Part shown: positions 32,142 through 41,136 of the stretch, piece after piece
Position numbering within the stretch: the stretch's first letter is position 1
Layout: each line of letters starts with the position of its first letter
Source: AP-15 sp035509615
GTDB taxonomy: Bacteria; Pseudomonadota; Alphaproteobacteria; ATCC43930; CGMCC-115725
Reading direction: 5' to 3'
NCBI GenBank assembly: GCA_035509615.1
Contig: DATJLK010000047.1
Location: forward strand, 1-45,461
Length of the DNA stretch: 45,461 bases
Position numbers and translations under genes: made by a program
Notes under the pieces: generated by a model
Databases searched by the model: none
What the model saw: the letters and a program-made list of their open reading frames with translations, nothing else
What the model was told of the DNA's origin: nothing

Positions 32142-34832
32142 TCAGGCAAGGCTCTTCGAGACCATTTCGTAGGTGTTTTTGCTGAGGGTCGGGATTGCCA
32201 GCACCCGTTCGAGTTCGCGCTGCATCAGCGCCTGTCGTACCGGGTCGTGCCGCCGCCAGGCGCAGAGCGGCTGCACCAGCCGTGCCGCCGTCGTCGGGTT
32301 GTTCGGGTCGATGGCGATGACCTCGTCGGCCAGCAACGCATAGCCGGCGCCGCTCGCATCGTGAAACCGCACCTGATTGCCTTGAGCAAAAGCCCCGATC
32401 AGCGCGCGCACCCGGTTTGGGTTCTTGCGCTCGTAGGCGGGATGGGCAAGCAGGGCGCGGATCCGGGCCGGGGTGTCGGGCAGTGACGAGCGCGCCTGCA
32501 GACTGAACCATTTGTCGATCACCAGCGGGTCAGCCGACCACACCGCAAAAAAATGCGCCAATGCCGCAACCCGCTCCGGCCGATCGAGGTCGGCGAGCAC
32601 GGTCAGTGCCGCCAGCACGTCGGTCATATTGGCGGCGGCGTCGAACTGCGCCTTGGCAAGAGCGGCACCCTTATCGGGATCGGCCGCGGCGATATAGCCG
32701 AGGCTCGCGTTGCGCAACGCGCGGCGGCCGATCGAGGCGCCATCGATGCGATACGGGCCCGGATCGGTCAGCGCCTCATAGGTGGCGGCAAATTCGCTAG
32801 CGAGTGCGCGGCCGATTTCGGCGCGGGCGGTCTCGCGCGCGTCATGGACGGCGTCGACCGCGACAACCGCCATCTGGTCGGCGAGAAACGATTCGCTGGG
32901 CAGGACAAGCGCCTCGGCGGCAAAGGCCGGGTCACGTTCGGCATCGGCCAGGGTCTGCCGCATCGCCGCGACGAGATCGGGATCAAGCGGCTTTGGCGCA
33001 GCGCCGCTGCGCAGCGCCTCGATCCGATCGAGCAGCGCGCGGGTCGCGACTTCCTGCCCCGCCTCCCACCGGGCGAACGGTTCGGGATCGCGCACCGCCA
33101 GGAACTTCAGCCGGTCGAGCGGCACGCCGCGCAATTTGACCGGAGCTGAAAACCCGCGCAGCAGCGAAGGTACGGGCGCGTTCGGCAGGTCGACAAAGCG
33201 AAAGCGCTCGTGCTCGCCGGCGAGCGCCAGCACCCGCGTGCCCGCATCGCTTGCGGCAGCACCCGCCGTTTCGCCGGCGAGGCGGATCGGCAATTCGCTG
33301 CCGTCCCCGCCGAGAAGCCCGATTGCAAGCGGGATCAGCATCGGCGATTTTTCCGGCTGTCCCGGGGTTGGCGGCAGCTTTTGCGCGACTTCGAGGTCGT
33401 AGCTGTGGCTCGCCGCATCCCAGCGCTCTTCGACCGTGATCTCAGGCGTGCCGGCCTGCGCGTACCACAGCTTGAACCGGGTGAGATCGACACCGCCCGC
33501 ATCCTGCATCGCGCCGACAAAATCCTCGATCGTCGCCGCATGGTTGTCGTGGCGCTGGATATAAAGGTCCATGCCACGGCGAAACCCGTCCTTGCCGATC
33601 AAGGTGCGGATCATTCGCACCAGTTCGGCTCCCTTGTTGTAGACGGTCGGCGTGTAGAAATTGTCGATCCGGATATAGCTGTCGGGGCGCACCGGATGGG
33701 CCAGCGGCCCGTCATCCTCGGGAAACTGGATCGCGCGCAAGGTGCGCACCTCGCCAATGCGCCTGACCGCCGGGCTCCCCTGATCGGCGGAAAATTCCTG
33801 ATCGCGAAACACGGTCAGTCCTTCTTTCAGCGACAATTGGAACCAGTCGCGGCAGGTAACCCGGTTGCCGGTCCAGTTGTGGAAGTATTCGTGCGCAATG
33901 ACCGATTCGATATTCTGGTAATCGGTATCGGTCGCGGTCTCCGGCTTGGCCAATACGTAGCGCGTGTTAAAGATGTTGAGGCCTTTATTCTCCATCGCCC
34001 CCATGTTGAAGTCACTGACTGCGACGATGTTGAAGACGTCGAGGTCGTATTCGAGGCCGAACGTCTCTTCGTCCCAGCGCATCGCTTTTTTCAGCGACGT
34101 CATCGCATGGCCGCATTTGTCCTCGTCACCCCGCCGCACCCATATCCCAAGCGCAACCTCACGGCCCGAACGGGTCGTAAACCGGTCGCGCACCGCAACG
34201 AGATCGCCGGCGACGAGCGCAAACAGGTAGGACGGCTTGGGGTGCGGATCGACCCACTTCGCCCAGTGCCGGCCACGGTCCATGTCACCCGCGCCCGCCG
34301 GGTTGCCATTCGACAACAGCACCGGGCAGCGCGCCTTGTCGGCGATGATCGTCGTCGTGTAGCGCGCCATTACGTCCGGCCGGTCGATAAAATAGGTGAT
34401 GCGGCGAAAGCCCTCGGGCTCGCATTGCGTGCAAAAGTTGCCGCCCGACACATAAAGACCGGAGAGGGCGGTATTGCCTTGCGGGTCGATTCGGGTTTCG
34501 ACATCGAGCGTGAACGCATCCGGTACATCGTCGATGACGAGCCCGCCTGCGGCGGTCAGACGATATCGGTTCGCCCCGAACGTCTCGCCGTCGAGCGCCA
34601 CCGACACCAGTTCGAGGGCGTCGCCATCGAGTTCGAGCGGCGCCCGCGGATCGGCGGTCTGCGGATTGCGACGGATCGCCAGCCGTGATTTGACCCGGGT
34701 TTCGGTCTCGCCAAGATCAAAGGTCAGATCGACGGTGTCGACGACAAAGGCAGGTGGCCGGTAATCGGCGAGCCGGACCGGCTGCGGTGGTGCTAAATCG
34801 GGGGAAAGGTCGAGCATGGCGGGCTGCCGCAT
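32142..34832 (-). CDS. pepN: Aminopeptidase N (M1 family zinc metallopeptidase)
   Basis: PepN removes N-terminal residues from peptides in the cytoplasm. The 896-residue protein has the four-domain layout of the bacterial enzyme. The substrate-recognition motif is GAMENKGLNIFNTRY, and the zinc motif HEYFH begins at His314, with His318 and Glu337 (LKEGLTVFRDQEF) as the other ligands and Glu315 as catalytic base. Downstream come the barrel and the C-terminal helical superhelix ending EMVSKSLA. Length is near the family norm. The start at 34832 is the first ATG; an ATG at 34817 is possible since neither has a good Shine-Dalgarno. It appears to be a single-gene unit. Confidence 0.96.
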   Translation of the reverse strand: MRQPAMLDLSPDLAPPQPVRLADYRPPAFVVDTVDLTFDLGETETRVKSRLAIRRNPQTADPRAPLELDGDALELVSVALDGETFGANRYRLTAAGGLVIDDVPDAFTLDVETRIDPQGNTALSGLYVSGGNFCTQCEPEGFRRITYFIDRPDVMARYTTTIIADKARCPVLLSNGNPAGAGDMDRGRHWAKWVDPHPKPSYLFALVAGDLVAVRDRFTTRSGREVALGIWVRRGDEDKCGHAMTSLKKAMRWDEETFGLEYDLDVFNIVAVSDFNMGAMENKGLNIFNTRYVLAKPETATDTDYQNIESVIAHEYFHNWTGNRVTCRDWFQLSLKEGLTVFRDQEFSADQGSPAVRRIGEVRTLRAIQFPEDDGPLAHPVRPDSYIRIDNFYTPTVYNKGAELVRMIRTLIGKDGFRRGMDLYIQRHDNHAATIEDFVGAMQDAGGVDLTRFKLWYAQAGTPEITVEERWDAASHSYDLEVAQKLPPTPGQPEKSPMLIPLAIGLLGGDGSELPIRLAGETAGAAASDAGTRVLALAGEHERFRFVDLPNAPVPSLLRGFSAPVKLRGVPLDRLKFLAVRDPEPFARWEAGQEVATRALLDRIEALRSGAAPKPLDPDLVAAMRQTLADAERDPAFAAEALVLPSESFLADQMAVVAVDAVHDARETARAEIGRALASEFAATYEALTDPGPYRIDGASIGRRALRNASLGYIAAADPDKGAALAKAQFDAAANMTDVLAALTVLADLDRPERVAALAHFFAVWSADPLVIDKWFSLQARSSLPDTPARIRALLAHPAYERKNPNRVRALIGAFAQGNQVRFHDASGAGYALLADEVIAIDPNNPTTAARLVQPLCAWRRHDPVRQALMQRELERVLAIPTLSKNTYEMVSKSLA

Positions 34833-35000
34833 TTATGTTTGGTAGCCCTTAACCTAGTCCGCCCGGCCTCCCGTGAAAATCCCCCGCCTTTGCCGCCCAT
34901 CACCGGCATATGCGGCATTGCGGCGACCGCGGCACAGGACGCGTTGCTCCGGGTGTCGCTGGCCGACAGCCGAGGACTGCGATGATCACTTCGTATCGCG

Positions 35001-35972
35001 TCAGGTCAGCGCATCGAGCAGGGCCTGGATATAGCCATAGCAATAGGCAAACGCGACGCCGGAAGGATCGCGGCCGTCGATATGCGGCACGTGGTCCGGC
35101 ATCAGCATGTATGAGTAGCCGACATCGCGATAAGCCGTGATCGCCCGCGCCATGTCGATGTCGCCTTCGTCGGGAAAGGCTTCCATAAAATCGAGCCGGC
35201 GGCCTTTGATGTTGCGGAAGTGGACGTTGAACAGCTTGCCGCGCTCGCCAAACCAGCGGATCACGTCAAAGATTTCGCGCGCCGGGTCGTCGAGCATCTC
35301 GCATACGGTCCCCTGGCAGAAATTGAGCCCGTGATAGGGGCTCTCATGCAGCGAGACAAAGCGCTTCAGACCGTCAACCGTGCCGAGCACGCTGGTCACC
35401 CCGCGATAACCGGGCGGGGTGTAGGGATCCTGCGGATGACAGGCCAGCCGCACCTTGGCCGATGTGGCGACCGGGACCACGGCCGCGAGGAAATGATCGA
35501 TCCGCTCCCAGTACTCATCTTCAGAGACGACACCGGCTATGGTCGGCGGCGCCGCCTGATCGGCGCGGTGCCAGCGAAAGGCGGCATTGCGCGAGCCGCC
35601 GCGCCCGGCCTCGCGGGCGGTGCGCGGGATACCGATCAGGGTCAGATTGTATTTGGCGGCCGGGATGCCGGCCTTAGCGAGGCGCTCGATCAGGCCGCAG
35701 ATGCTGTCGAGCTCGCGCTGACGCTCGGGCTCCTGGGCCATCAGAATATGCGGGCTCTGCTGCTCCTCGATCGGCCGCGACGACATCGGCAATTGCACCA
35801 TGTCGAGCGACAGGCCGAACGACGCGACATGGTCGCGATGGCGTCGCAGGTCGTCGAGGCTCCAGTGATGCGGGTTGCCCGGCGGATCGACGCAAACATG
35901 ATTGACCCCGAGCTGGGCCCAGACCCGATAATCGGCATCGTCGCGCGGCGTTACCTGGGTCCCGATGTGCAT
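35001..35972 (-). CDS. Mannonate dehydratase-like TIM-barrel protein (UxuA family)
   Basis: UxuA dehydrates D-mannonate to 2-keto-3-deoxygluconate in hexuronate breakdown. The 323-residue protein keeps the metal-site pattern of the family: LACHPQDPYTPPGYRG, GLNFCQGTVCEMLDD, NVHFRNIKGRRLDFMEAFPD, EGDIDMARAI and YMLMPDHVPHIDG. It is shorter than E. coli UxuA (about 394) and the sequence is divergent, matching a soil-bacterial subgroup commonly labelled mannonate dehydratase without proof. No uxaC, uxuB, kdgK or sugar transporter is nearby, so another sugar acid, or an isomerase role, is possible. The ATG at 35972 has GGAGG a few bases upstream. Confidence 0.75.
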   Translation of the reverse strand: MHIGTQVTPRDDADYRVWAQLGVNHVCVDPPGNPHHWSLDDLRRHRDHVASFGLSLDMVQLPMSSRPIEEQQSPHILMAQEPERQRELDSICGLIERLAKAGIPAAKYNLTLIGIPRTAREAGRGGSRNAAFRWHRADQAAPPTIAGVVSEDEYWERIDHFLAAVVPVATSAKVRLACHPQDPYTPPGYRGVTSVLGTVDGLKRFVSLHESPYHGLNFCQGTVCEMLDDPAREIFDVIRWFGERGKLFNVHFRNIKGRRLDFMEAFPDEGDIDMARAITAYRDVGYSYMLMPDHVPHIDGRDPSGVAFAYCYGYIQALLDALT

Positions 35973-36160
35973 GAGGAACTCCTCCGTCCTGCTGTCGACC
36001 GCATGCGATGAACTTAAATCGACCGTCCTTTTCGGTCCATCGGCCTGCTTTGGTCGATCAGCCTGCCCTGGCGGGCGCTGCGCTGCGTCCGGGCCGGCGC
36101 AACGCGGTCCTCAAGCCACGTCGTGCTATAGCGGGTGAAACCCGCGCGCGGCGGGTGTGG

Positions 36161-37045
36161 TCAATCGGGGAGGACCAGGCGAGTGGCGGCGGTGCGGATC
36201 GCCGGCGGCAGCGGCGCCGGCCGGCGCGCGTCGAGATCGAGCTGCACACCGAACTGTCCGAGGCGGGCAAATTCGTGTCCGCTGCGCGGATCGATCAGGC
36301 GGTGCAGCAGCCGGATCGACGTGTTGCCGAGATGGGCGATGCCGGTCTCGATCAGATAGCGATCGCCGAGGCGGGGCAAGGCGCTGATCCGAAGCGCCAG
36401 TTCAAAGGTCGAATAGCCGCGCCGCTCGGCCTTCATATACGCGCTGGTCATGCCGATCGCGGCGGCGGCCTGGAGAGTGGCGTCGGTGAACCGGTGGACA
36501 AAGGCGGCCAGCGAAAAGTGGCCGAACTCGTCGAGATCGCCCGGCCGAACCCGGCCGCGGGCGGTCGCGATCGACGCCGCCATCGAGACGGGATCGGGCC
36601 GATCTTTGGTCTCCGGGCCTTCCCAAACCGCCACCGCCTCGCCGACGCTTTGGCGCTCGGCATCGGGCAGTCGCGCGACCTCCCATGACTCCTCGACCCA
36701 GGTCACGGTCTCGCCATTGGCGGAATCGACAAACCGATGCCCAAGCCGCAATTCCGGGTCGAGCCCGATCGGCGCGCTCAGGATGTGAAAGCTGGCGCCG
36801 GCGCGCAGTTCGCGGACAAAGTGCCAGGTGAAATGCCGCGCAAAACCGCCGGTGCGAGCCCGCTCAAAGAGCCCGATCAGATCGGCAAGCGTGGTCGAAG
36901 CCTGATCGACCCGGTCGGCATAACAGGCGATTGTAAAGTGCTCGGTGATGTCGCATTCCCACGGCGCCACCGTGCCACGAAAAGTCTCGAACCACTCTGC
37001 CAAATCGGCTTCCTCGGTTTGCGCTGCCCTCAAATCAGCAGCCAT
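36161..37045 (-). CDS. Double-hotdog acyl-CoA thioesterase-like protein
   Basis: This 294-residue protein contains two 4-hydroxybenzoyl-CoA thioesterase-like hotdog units in tandem. The first spans about residues 20-140 (RGTVAPWECDITEHFTIACY, then FVRELRAGASFHILSAPIG) and the second about 160-285 (ARGRVRPGDLDEFGHFSLAA, ERRGYSTFELALRISALPRL, RLLHRLIDPRSG). The Asp/Glu-x-x-x-His positions near the start of each unit (DITEHFT, DLDEFGHF) correspond to the usual catalytic region. Hydrolysis of an acyl-CoA is the likely role; the acyl group is unknown. It overlaps the upstream small secreted-protein gene by 16 bases, suggesting co-transcription. Confidence 0.82.
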   Translation of the reverse strand: MAADLRAAQTEEADLAEWFETFRGTVAPWECDITEHFTIACYADRVDQASTTLADLIGLFERARTGGFARHFTWHFVRELRAGASFHILSAPIGLDPELRLGHRFVDSANGETVTWVEESWEVARLPDAERQSVGEAVAVWEGPETKDRPDPVSMAASIATARGRVRPGDLDEFGHFSLAAFVHRFTDATLQAAAAIGMTSAYMKAERRGYSTFELALRISALPRLGDRYLIETGIAHLGNTSIRLLHRLIDPRSGHEFARLGQFGVQLDLDARRPAPLPPAIRTAATRLVLPD

Positions 37046-37392
37046 TGCCCATCAGGCTGCAGACAGCTGCTGAGCCGGTAATGCTCTGGTGCGTACGACC
37101 CGCGTTTTGTTCTCAGCGTATAGACCAGCGTTTCGCATTGTTGGCCGTTGCGGACAAATTTTCTTGCCAGCCTTATCGTGCCGTAATTCGCGGAGCTTGG
37201 ATCGCGCCACATCGCGCTGGTACCGAGCGGCTTGCCGTGCACCTCCGTGTTGACGGTGTTGCGGATGATGGCAAGATCCTGTTTGGTCAGCTCGATATTG
37301 GTCTCGAGCCCCAGCCCCAAAAGTTGCGCCTGAGCCGGCAACGAGGTGACGAGGGCGGCGCACAAGGCGATGACTCTGATTGGCGTCGACAT
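37030..37392 (-). CDS. Small secreted protein (outer-membrane surface-antigen-like)
   Basis: The 120-residue protein starts with a clear Sec signal (MSTPIRVIALCAALVTSLPA, cleavage after AQAQ). The mature part resembles the short C-terminal surface-antigen domain seen in alphaproteobacterial outer-membrane proteins: NTEVHGKPLGTSAMWRDPSS, then GTIRLARKFVRNGQQCETLV and a final CLQPDGQWLLI. It has two cysteines (QQCETLV and SSCLQPDG) that may pair. The ATG at 37392 was chosen because it gives the signal peptide; a longer frame up to 37482 has no such signal. It overlaps the thioesterase start by 16 bp and is divergent from the ornithine cyclodeaminase homologue. Confidence 0.75.
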   Translation of the reverse strand: MSTPIRVIALCAALVTSLPAQAQLLGLGLETNIELTKQDLAIIRNTVNTEVHGKPLGTSAMWRDPSSANYGTIRLARKFVRNGQQCETLVYTLRTKRGSYAPEHYRLSSCLQPDGQWLLI

Positions 37393-37519
37393 AGCGGGGG
37401 CCCTGCAGGATGTTTGACAGCGGCATGATCCTGACCCGAGAAGCTGCCCTGCCGCCTTGATCGTGGTCAACAAAAAACCCAAACCATTAGGTTGGATCGG
37501 GCGGGAAAGACGCGCTGCA

Positions 37520-38419
37520 ATGGTCCTCTATCTGGGTGATGACGAAATCCGCCGCCTGCTCGGCTGGGACCCGCTGATCGCGGCGATGGAGGACGCGTTA
37601 GCAGCGTTTTCAGCCGGGCGGGTGATCCAGCCGGTACGCGACATGCTGACCATCGAGGAGGGCCGCCGCTATCTCGGGGTGATGCCCGCGGTCACCGAAA
37701 ATGCGATGGGCGCGAAGCTCGTCAGCTTCTATCCCGGCAATGCCGGAAGTGGAGTAGCGAGCCATCATGCGATGATCCTGCTGTTTCGCACCGATAGCGG
37801 CGAACCGCTCGCGGTCATGGATGGCGGGCTGATCACCGAGAGGCGAACCGCCGCGGTCTCGGCCGCGGCGACGAGACATCTCGCCCGGCCCGACGCTCGG
37901 GTCCTCGCGCTGTTTGGCAGCGGTGTGCAGGCCGAGGCGCACCTGCACGCATTACGGCGGGTGCGCGACTTTGCCGAGATCCGGGTATGGAGCCGAACCG
38001 CCGCGCACGCCCGCCGCTTTGCCGAACGGCACGGGATCGCGGCGATGGCGGCCGAGGATGCGGCGCGCAACGCCGATGTCGTCGTGACCGCGACGAGTGC
38101 GGTCGAGCCGATCCTCAGGGGTGCCTGGCTAAAGTCGGGGGTGCATGTCAACGCGGTCGGTTCGCCGCGGCCCGGTTGGCGCGAACTCGACGACGCGGCG
38201 ATGGCGAATGCGCTGGTCGTCGATTCACGGGCTGCCGTCATGCAGGAGTCGGGCGACGTCATTCTGTCGAAAGCAAAGATCAGCGCCGAACTCGGCGAAA
38301 TCTTTGCCGGCACGGCATCTGTGCCTGCCGGGATGACGACCGTCTTCAAATCGGTCGGCCTCGCCGTCGAGGATATCGCCGCCGCACGGCTGGTCTATGA
38401 TCTGGCGATGGCCCGATGA
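37520..38419 (+). CDS. Ornithine cyclodeaminase/mu-crystallin family protein
   Basis: The 299-residue NAD(P)-binding protein has the family pattern: a substrate-binding N-terminus with NAMGAKLVSFYPGN (Lys66), LAVMDGGLITERRTAAVSAA (Asp101 and the following Arg), the Rossmann loop LALFGSGVQAEAHLHALR, VVVTATSAVEPIL, HVNAVGSPRPGWREL and AEIFAGT-like GEIFAGTASVPAGMTTVFKS. Members include ornithine cyclodeaminase, alanine dehydrogenase, ketimine reductase and delta1-pyrroline-2-carboxylate reductase; these cannot be told apart here. GGGAAAG lies ahead of the ATG at 37520. A stem-loop terminator candidate follows at 38437. Confidence 0.9.
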   Translation: MVLYLGDDEIRRLLGWDPLIAAMEDALAAFSAGRVIQPVRDMLTIEEGRRYLGVMPAVTENAMGAKLVSFYPGNAGSGVASHHAMILLFRTDSGEPLAVMDGGLITERRTAAVSAAATRHLARPDARVLALFGSGVQAEAHLHALRRVRDFAEIRVWSRTAAHARRFAERHGIAAMAAEDAARNADVVVTATSAVEPILRGAWLKSGVHVNAVGSPRPGWRELDDAAMANALVVDSRAAVMQESGDVILSKAKISAELGEIFAGTASVPAGMTTVFKSVGLAVEDIAAARLVYDLAMAR

Positions 38420-38436
38420 CCTGGCCCGACCCAGCC

Positions 38437-38480
38437 TGACCCACCCCCATCGGCGCAAAGGGGATGCAGGGTCAATTTTT
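38437..38480 (+). terminator. Probable intrinsic terminator after the ornithine cyclodeaminase homologue
   Basis: TGACCC-ac-CCCC is mirrored by GGGG-atgca-GGGTCA across an 11-base loop, and the right arm runs directly into ATTTTT. It has stem mismatches but the T-tract and its position 17 bp after the stop make it a credible terminator between convergent genes. Confidence 0.6.
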
Positions 38481-38561
38481 ATCGCGCCGTCAATATCGTC
38501 CCGGCGCCCTAAATCGTTCCGGGCGCAGGCCGGGGCCGCTGTCGCTTCTCGGATAGCGGCA

Positions 38562-38822
38562 CTACCGCGCGGCGGGATAGGGCAGAAACGGCGGCATAAA
38601 TCCGTTCCGTCGGGCGGCACGCGCCTGACGCCGCCGGTCGCGAGATGACGCATATTCATCAAGTGCGGCGCGGTCGCATTCGGTCACGGAACCCTGGGTC
38701 GGCAGGACGCACGCGGTCGGGCATCGGGTAACACCCCGGGTGCGGATAAATTCGGCGATCGCGGCGTCGCTCCCGGTTTCAATGCGGGTTGGACCGATGA
38801 TCGATTTCGGTTGGATGGTCAT
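38562..38822 (-). CDS. Small conserved hypothetical protein with RCPTAC motif
   Basis: The 86-residue protein reads like a real but unnamed alphaproteobacterial family: a short N-terminal leader, IAEFIRTRGVTRCPTACVLP, then DRAALDEYASSRDRRRQARA and a Phe/Pro-rich tail. The two cysteines in RCPTAC are spaced like a metal or redox site. The basic helical half might contact nucleic acid; I have no functional assignment. It is convergent with the ornithine cyclodeaminase homologue and has its own 222 bp upstream space. Confidence 0.65.
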   Translation of the reverse strand: MTIQPKSIIGPTRIETGSDAAIAEFIRTRGVTRCPTACVLPTQGSVTECDRAALDEYASSRDRRRQARAARRNGFMPPFLPYPAAR

Positions 38823-39044
38823 GTCCCGTCACCCTCTCTCGCCGCCCATTCCGGGCATACGGAGGGTTAATTACGCGGGCCTTTCGCGGCCGCCTATGAC
38901 GGATCTCACACCGGGTTTCGCTCGGAACAAAGCTTCATAAACTGCGCCGACAGCACCAGCGGTGGAGCGGATAAACCACCCTGAGCGATTCGTGAGATAA
39001 TGACGGCCTGAACTCGCGCGCAAGTTCCTGTAATGTTCAGTCCG

Positions 39045-39761
39045 TCAGTCTGGGTGGCGGCCGTCGGTGTCAATGCCGGTTTCGGCCGTGGTCGGGGCGG
39101 CTAGCCGGGGTTTGGCGCCAATGAACAACTCGACGGTGCCGACGTCCATTCCGGTGCTCGGCGGGACGCGGGTTTGGTAGGGGATGCCGGTTTTCTCGAA
39201 CGCCTCGACCAGAATTTTCGCAGTGTCCGATCCCGGGGCGGCGTGGTCGAAAACATTGACGCCCATCGCCCGGATGTTGCCGAAAATCATCGTCGTTTCC
39301 GGCCCGCGAGCGTCCCAGTTAGCCGATTTCAGCGCGTCGGCGATGTCCGTTGCATATTCATAGGCTTCAATGTCGTTCGGGGGACACGAGACCACGACCT
39401 TGTGGCTGCCGGCAGCCCGCAGAAGATCGATGAGCCTGGCCGTGGTTTGCCCGTCGAGCGAGCGGGCCTGCGTTGCTAGCCTGAGCTTGGCGAGTTCGTC
39501 TTTCAGCGACTTGACCTCGATCGCCAGCTCTGTCGAGTGATCGTTGCGTTTAAGGCGTGCAATCTCCTGACCGGCGGCCCAGCCCTGCCACACCATCGTG
39601 CCTAGCGCCAGGACGCCGAGGATGGCGATCGCCGCCAGCCGCTGCTGTCTTGCTCTCCGCGCCGGCGCCGGAAGGGCTGCGGCGGCGAGCGCCACCGCAC
39701 CCAGTGCGGCGATCAACAGCGCCGGCAACCAGGGCAACAACATCTTTGAAACCGCCGCCAT
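39045..39761 (-). CDS. Two-TM protein with coiled-coil and C-terminal alpha/beta domain
   Basis: The 238-residue protein has two predicted membrane helices (about 8-29 and 41-62), a short coiled-coil (about 66-100, with LAIEVKSLKDELAKLR), and a C-terminal soluble domain. That domain starts at SHKVVVSCPPNDIEAYEYAT and runs through ADALKSANWDARGPETTMIF, FDHAAPGSDTAKILVEAFEK and VGTVELFIGAKP. It resembles the C-terminal domain of membrane proteins from varied bacteria whose role is unknown, possibly nucleotide or ligand sensing. It is last in a tightly spaced minus-strand run, 46 bp after the MFS gene. Confidence 0.7.
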   Translation of the reverse strand: MAAVSKMLLPWLPALLIAALGAVALAAAALPAPARRARQQRLAAIAILGVLALGTMVWQGWAAGQEIARLKRNDHSTELAIEVKSLKDELAKLRLATQARSLDGQTTARLIDLLRAAGSHKVVVSCPPNDIEAYEYATDIADALKSANWDARGPETTMIFGNIRAMGVNVFDHAAPGSDTAKILVEAFEKTGIPYQTRVPPSTGMDVGTVELFIGAKPRLAAPTTAETGIDTDGRHPD

Positions 39762-39807
39762 TACCCGCTCCGCCTACGATGCAAGCCAGCCCAAGACCGC
39801 TTCGGCA

Positions 39808-41088
39808 TTACTCGGCGGCGAGCGCGGCGTCCGCCGGCTCGGGCTCTCGCCCGCCAGCGCCGATGAACAGCACCATGAATGCAGCACCGATCAGCAATAG
39901 TCCGGCAAACATGAAGGCTTCGAGATAGGTGCCAAAGATCCCCCGCGTGACACCGCCGAGATAGGCGGCCAACGCCCCGCCGATCTGGTGGATCACGGTG
40001 ATCCAGGCGACCATGATCCCGGTCTTTTCGGCGCCGACGACACGGTTCAGCAGTCGCACGGTCGGCGGCACGCTGGCGATCCAGTCAAGACCGTAAAACA
40101 CGGCAAACAACGGCAAGCCGTAAACCGACACGCCAAAGGCAAAGGGCAGGTACATCAGCGCCAGCCCGCGCAGCCCGTAATACCATGCGAGCAGCACCCG
40201 GTTGTCCCAGCGGTCGCTGAGCCAACCCGACAACGTGCCGCCGACAAAGCTGAAGACCCCGGTCACCGCCAGCAACCCGGCGCCGGCGACTTCGCTCAGC
40301 CCATGATCGACGCAGGCCGGGATCAGATGGGTTCCGATCAGCCCGTTCGTCGTCGCACCACAGACAAAATAGCCGCCTGCGATCAGCCAGAAATCGCGCT
40401 TGCGCACACCGGTGCCGAGGGCGCTGAAGGCGGCGACAAGCGGGTTTGCGCGGGGCGGCGGTTCAACCTCTGCGGGGTCGACCGCACCATAGGGGGCAAG
40501 GCCCAGATCACCGGGCCGATTGCGCATTAACGCGGCGACGAGCGGCACAAAGACAAGGACGCAAATCGCCAGCACCAGCGACATCGCACGCCAGCCGAAA
40601 TGGGTGACGATCTCGGCGAGGTTTGGCAGGAAGATCAGTTGGCCCGCGGCATTGGAGGCGGTCAACAGGCCGACCACCAGACCTTGCCGCCGCCGGAACC
40701 AGCGCGTCGCGATATAGGCCGCCAGATAGGCGCCGATCACCCCGGTGCCGGCGCCGACCAGCAACCCCCACAGCAGTACCAGCTGCCATGCGTGACCCAT
40801 CATCGGCGACAACGCGACCGCACCGGCGGTCAGCGCCAGTGCCAAAGTCATCGTGCGGCGTACGCCAAAACGGTCCATCAATGCCGCGGCGAACGGGCCG
40901 ACCAGACCGTACATGAAAATGTTGATGCCGATGGCAAACGAGATCGTCGCGCGCGACCAATCGAATTCCTGTTGGAGCGGTACGATCAGCACGCCCGGCG
41001 CGGCGCGCACCCCGGCAGTCAACAACCCGACCACAAAGGTGACCGCAGCGACGATCCAGGCGTAGTGCAGTCTCGCAGCCGGCCGCAT
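39808..41088 (-). CDS. Major facilitator superfamily transporter
   Basis: This 426-residue protein has about 12 hydrophobic helices and MFS landmarks: the TM2-3 loop LMDRFGVRRTMTL (motif A-like), a central cytoplasmic loop around residues 195-225, and the second-half repeat SGWLSDRWDNRVLLAW. The pattern resembles the oxalate/formate antiporter-like (OFA/monocarboxylate) branch, so a monocarboxylate or other organic anion is plausible. It is 48 bp after ribBX in a compact run that also encodes an acyl-CoA ligase and a kinase, so uptake of the acid degraded by those enzymes is a reasonable guess. Confidence 0.9.
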   Translation of the reverse strand: MRPAARLHYAWIVAAVTFVVGLLTAGVRAAPGVLIVPLQQEFDWSRATISFAIGINIFMYGLVGPFAAALMDRFGVRRTMTLALALTAGAVALSPMMGHAWQLVLLWGLLVGAGTGVIGAYLAAYIATRWFRRRQGLVVGLLTASNAAGQLIFLPNLAEIVTHFGWRAMSLVLAICVLVFVPLVAALMRNRPGDLGLAPYGAVDPAEVEPPPRANPLVAAFSALGTGVRKRDFWLIAGGYFVCGATTNGLIGTHLIPACVDHGLSEVAGAGLLAVTGVFSFVGGTLSGWLSDRWDNRVLLAWYYGLRGLALMYLPFAFGVSVYGLPLFAVFYGLDWIASVPPTVRLLNRVVGAEKTGIMVAWITVIHQIGGALAAYLGGVTRGIFGTYLEAFMFAGLLLIGAAFMVLFIGAGGREPEPADAALAAE

Positions 41089-41136
41089 CAGTTGTACCTA
41101 TGAGCTTTCTGGTTGTCCTTTGCGCCATCTCTACGG

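Noticed and set aside
33210..34688. 492-codon open frame opposite pepN
   Set aside because: Antisense to pepN; no domain recognisable.
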